Assembly (NCBI GenBank): GCA_021153325.1 | Contig: JAGKTQ010000035.1 | Location: 1 to 23,709, forward strand | Direction of reading: 5' to 3' | From: Lachnospiraceae bacterium | GTDB taxonomy: Bacteria > Bacillota > Clostridia > Lachnospirales > Lachnospiraceae | DNA: 23,709 nt | In this document: positions 23,137 to 23,709 of the stretch, one piece after another | How the letters are laid out: the number at the start of each line of letters is the position of its first letter | Position numbering within the stretch: the first letter of the stretch is position 1 | Position numbers and translations under genes: made by a program | The notes under the pieces: generated by a model | Databases searched by the model: none | What the model was told of the DNA's origin: nothing | The model's input: the letters and a program-made list of their open reading frames with translations, nothing else

Positions 23137-23204
23137 CAAAGGCATAAATGCCTCGTCAGAAGCGTTGCTTCTGATGGCTGGTTTTAATACCTCTGGCTTG
23201 GAAT

Positions 23205-23709
23205 CTAAGAACAGTTAGAGCCTTCGGCTTGCAGATTTAGAATTGTCTGCTGACCGAGAAAGATGAGTAACTGCCATTTGCCGGGCATGTTGTCAGCATC
23301 ATTTAACATATCAACTTTGTTGAGTACCTGATAGTTGTTGTGTTTGTGTGGGCGGAGAAAGTTGTAATAAGCAACCCACAGGGCTAAGTCATAGTTGGCA
23401 CCATCGTAATTATCAAAGCCATTAGTAGGGCGGTATGAGGCTTTGTAGGTACGGTTTAAGCGTTCAATCATCTGTTTGTAAGGCCGGAATTCTTTAGATA
23501 CTTCATCATCATTGCTCAGACCGATAACCTGTGTGATGCTGAATTTAAATGTGTCCTGAAACTTTTTTGCAAACTCCATTGCAGCTAAAGGGTAGGCACT
23601 GTATCCGTCAGCAATGAACTTAAAGTTTTTAGGAAGTTCCTTAAAGTGGCGGAATGCCATTCTCATTGCGAGGATGCAGGGACCGACACTGCGGTTGTCA
23701 GAAACCTGA
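23205..23709 (-). CDS. DDE-type transposase, C-terminal part (runs off the right edge)
   Basis: The frame stays open to the right window edge, giving at least 168 residues. Visible are the second catalytic Asp in FIADGYSAYP and a catalytic Glu in KQMIERLNRTYKAS. The LALWVAYYNFLRPHKHN block, typical of the C-terminus of rve-fold transposases, follows. The first Asp and the DNA-binding domain would lie outside the window. An ATG at 23664 is internal and is not the start. The exact IS family cannot be settled from this half. Confidence 0.85.
   Translation of the reverse strand, partial: QVSDNRSVGPCILAMRMAFRHFKELPKNFKFIADGYSAYPLAAMEFAKKFQDTFKFSITQVIGLSNDDEVSKEFRPYKQMIERLNRTYKASYRPTNGFDNYDGANYDLALWVAYYNFLRPHKHNNYQVLNKVDMLNDADNMPGKWQLLIFLGQQTILNLQAEGSNCS

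Larger units (their letters stand above)
22848..23204. other. Non-coding DNA and insertion-sequence end
   Basis: About 360 bases without a gene. It holds a CATATG/CATATG repeat (about 22879-22896), a minus-strand terminator, the long hairpin at 23015-23136, and a perfect TCAGAAGC/GCTTCTGA hairpin at 23156-23174. AAGAACAGTTAGA occurs at 23071 and again at 23207, across the transposase stop codon. Confidence 0.6.

Noticed and set aside
1..23709. CRISPR arrays, tRNA or rRNA genes
   Set aside because: No regularly spaced repeats of 25-37 bases and no recognisable tRNA or rRNA sequence were seen on either strand.

Overview
The window looks like a low-GC gut Firmicute, most likely a Lachnospiraceae/Clostridia relative. 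This is judged from the A/T-rich codon use, strong AGGAGG-type ribosome binding sites, Tn1549/CTn-like mobilisation remnants, and the gene families present. It reads as an accessory or mosaic region, not a conserved housekeeping block.

Layout: (1) 1-2562 is mobile-element debris. It holds the tail of a cut-off gene, a DUF1311/LprI-type lipoprotein, a hairpin-rich leader resembling conjugative-element DNA, a truncated mobC-like gene fused at a junction to an antisense rhuM fragment, and a small membrane protein. (2) 2703-5068 (minus strand) is a blaI-blaR1 beta-lactam sensing pair with a textbook promoter and three operator-like dyads, but no beta-lactamase or PBP target in view. (3) 5208-8540 is a small defence island: an XRE regulator, an AbiF/Abi_2 HEPN protein preceded by its own promoter-ncRNA-terminator module, then an AbiEi-AbiEii type IV toxin-antitoxin pair behind a perfect 17-bp inverted repeat. 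One half of that repeat recurs, at 13 of 16 bases, in the abiF ncRNA promoter. (4) 8804-10388 is an XRE-cupin regulator with a metallo-beta-lactamase-fold gene broken by an in-frame amber codon. (5) 10395-17431 is a run of co-directional genes: an MacB/LolD-type ABC ATPase, an FtsX-like permease, an XRE regulator with an adhesin-like C-terminal half, a HAD phosphatase, and a glucose-type PTS EIICBA. (6) 17436-20250 is a yybP-ykoY-type Mn2+ riboswitch with a mutually exclusive terminator in front of a P2-type Ca2+/Mn2+ ATPase. (7) 20370-22847 is a LytTR response regulator and GHKL sensor kinase. They are followed by paired direct repeats, a promoter, a tiny hydrophobic peptide and two paralogous Cys-rich mini-peptides absent from the usual ORF scale. 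(8) 22848-23709 is the 3' end of an insertion sequence (DDE transposase, running off the right edge) with a 122-bp hairpin structure and a minus-strand terminator.

The two most notable systems are the ncRNA-AbiF unit, a family that established knowledge connects to RNA antitoxins and to the ancestry of Cas13, and the two-component system with Cys-rich peptides. In the second, the direct repeats sit immediately upstream of the peptide promoter, where a LytTR activator would bind. That suggests a self-contained regulated peptide (signal or bacteriocin-like RiPP) locus, truncated on the right by the insertion sequence. All functional calls are from reading the sequence; no searches were run.
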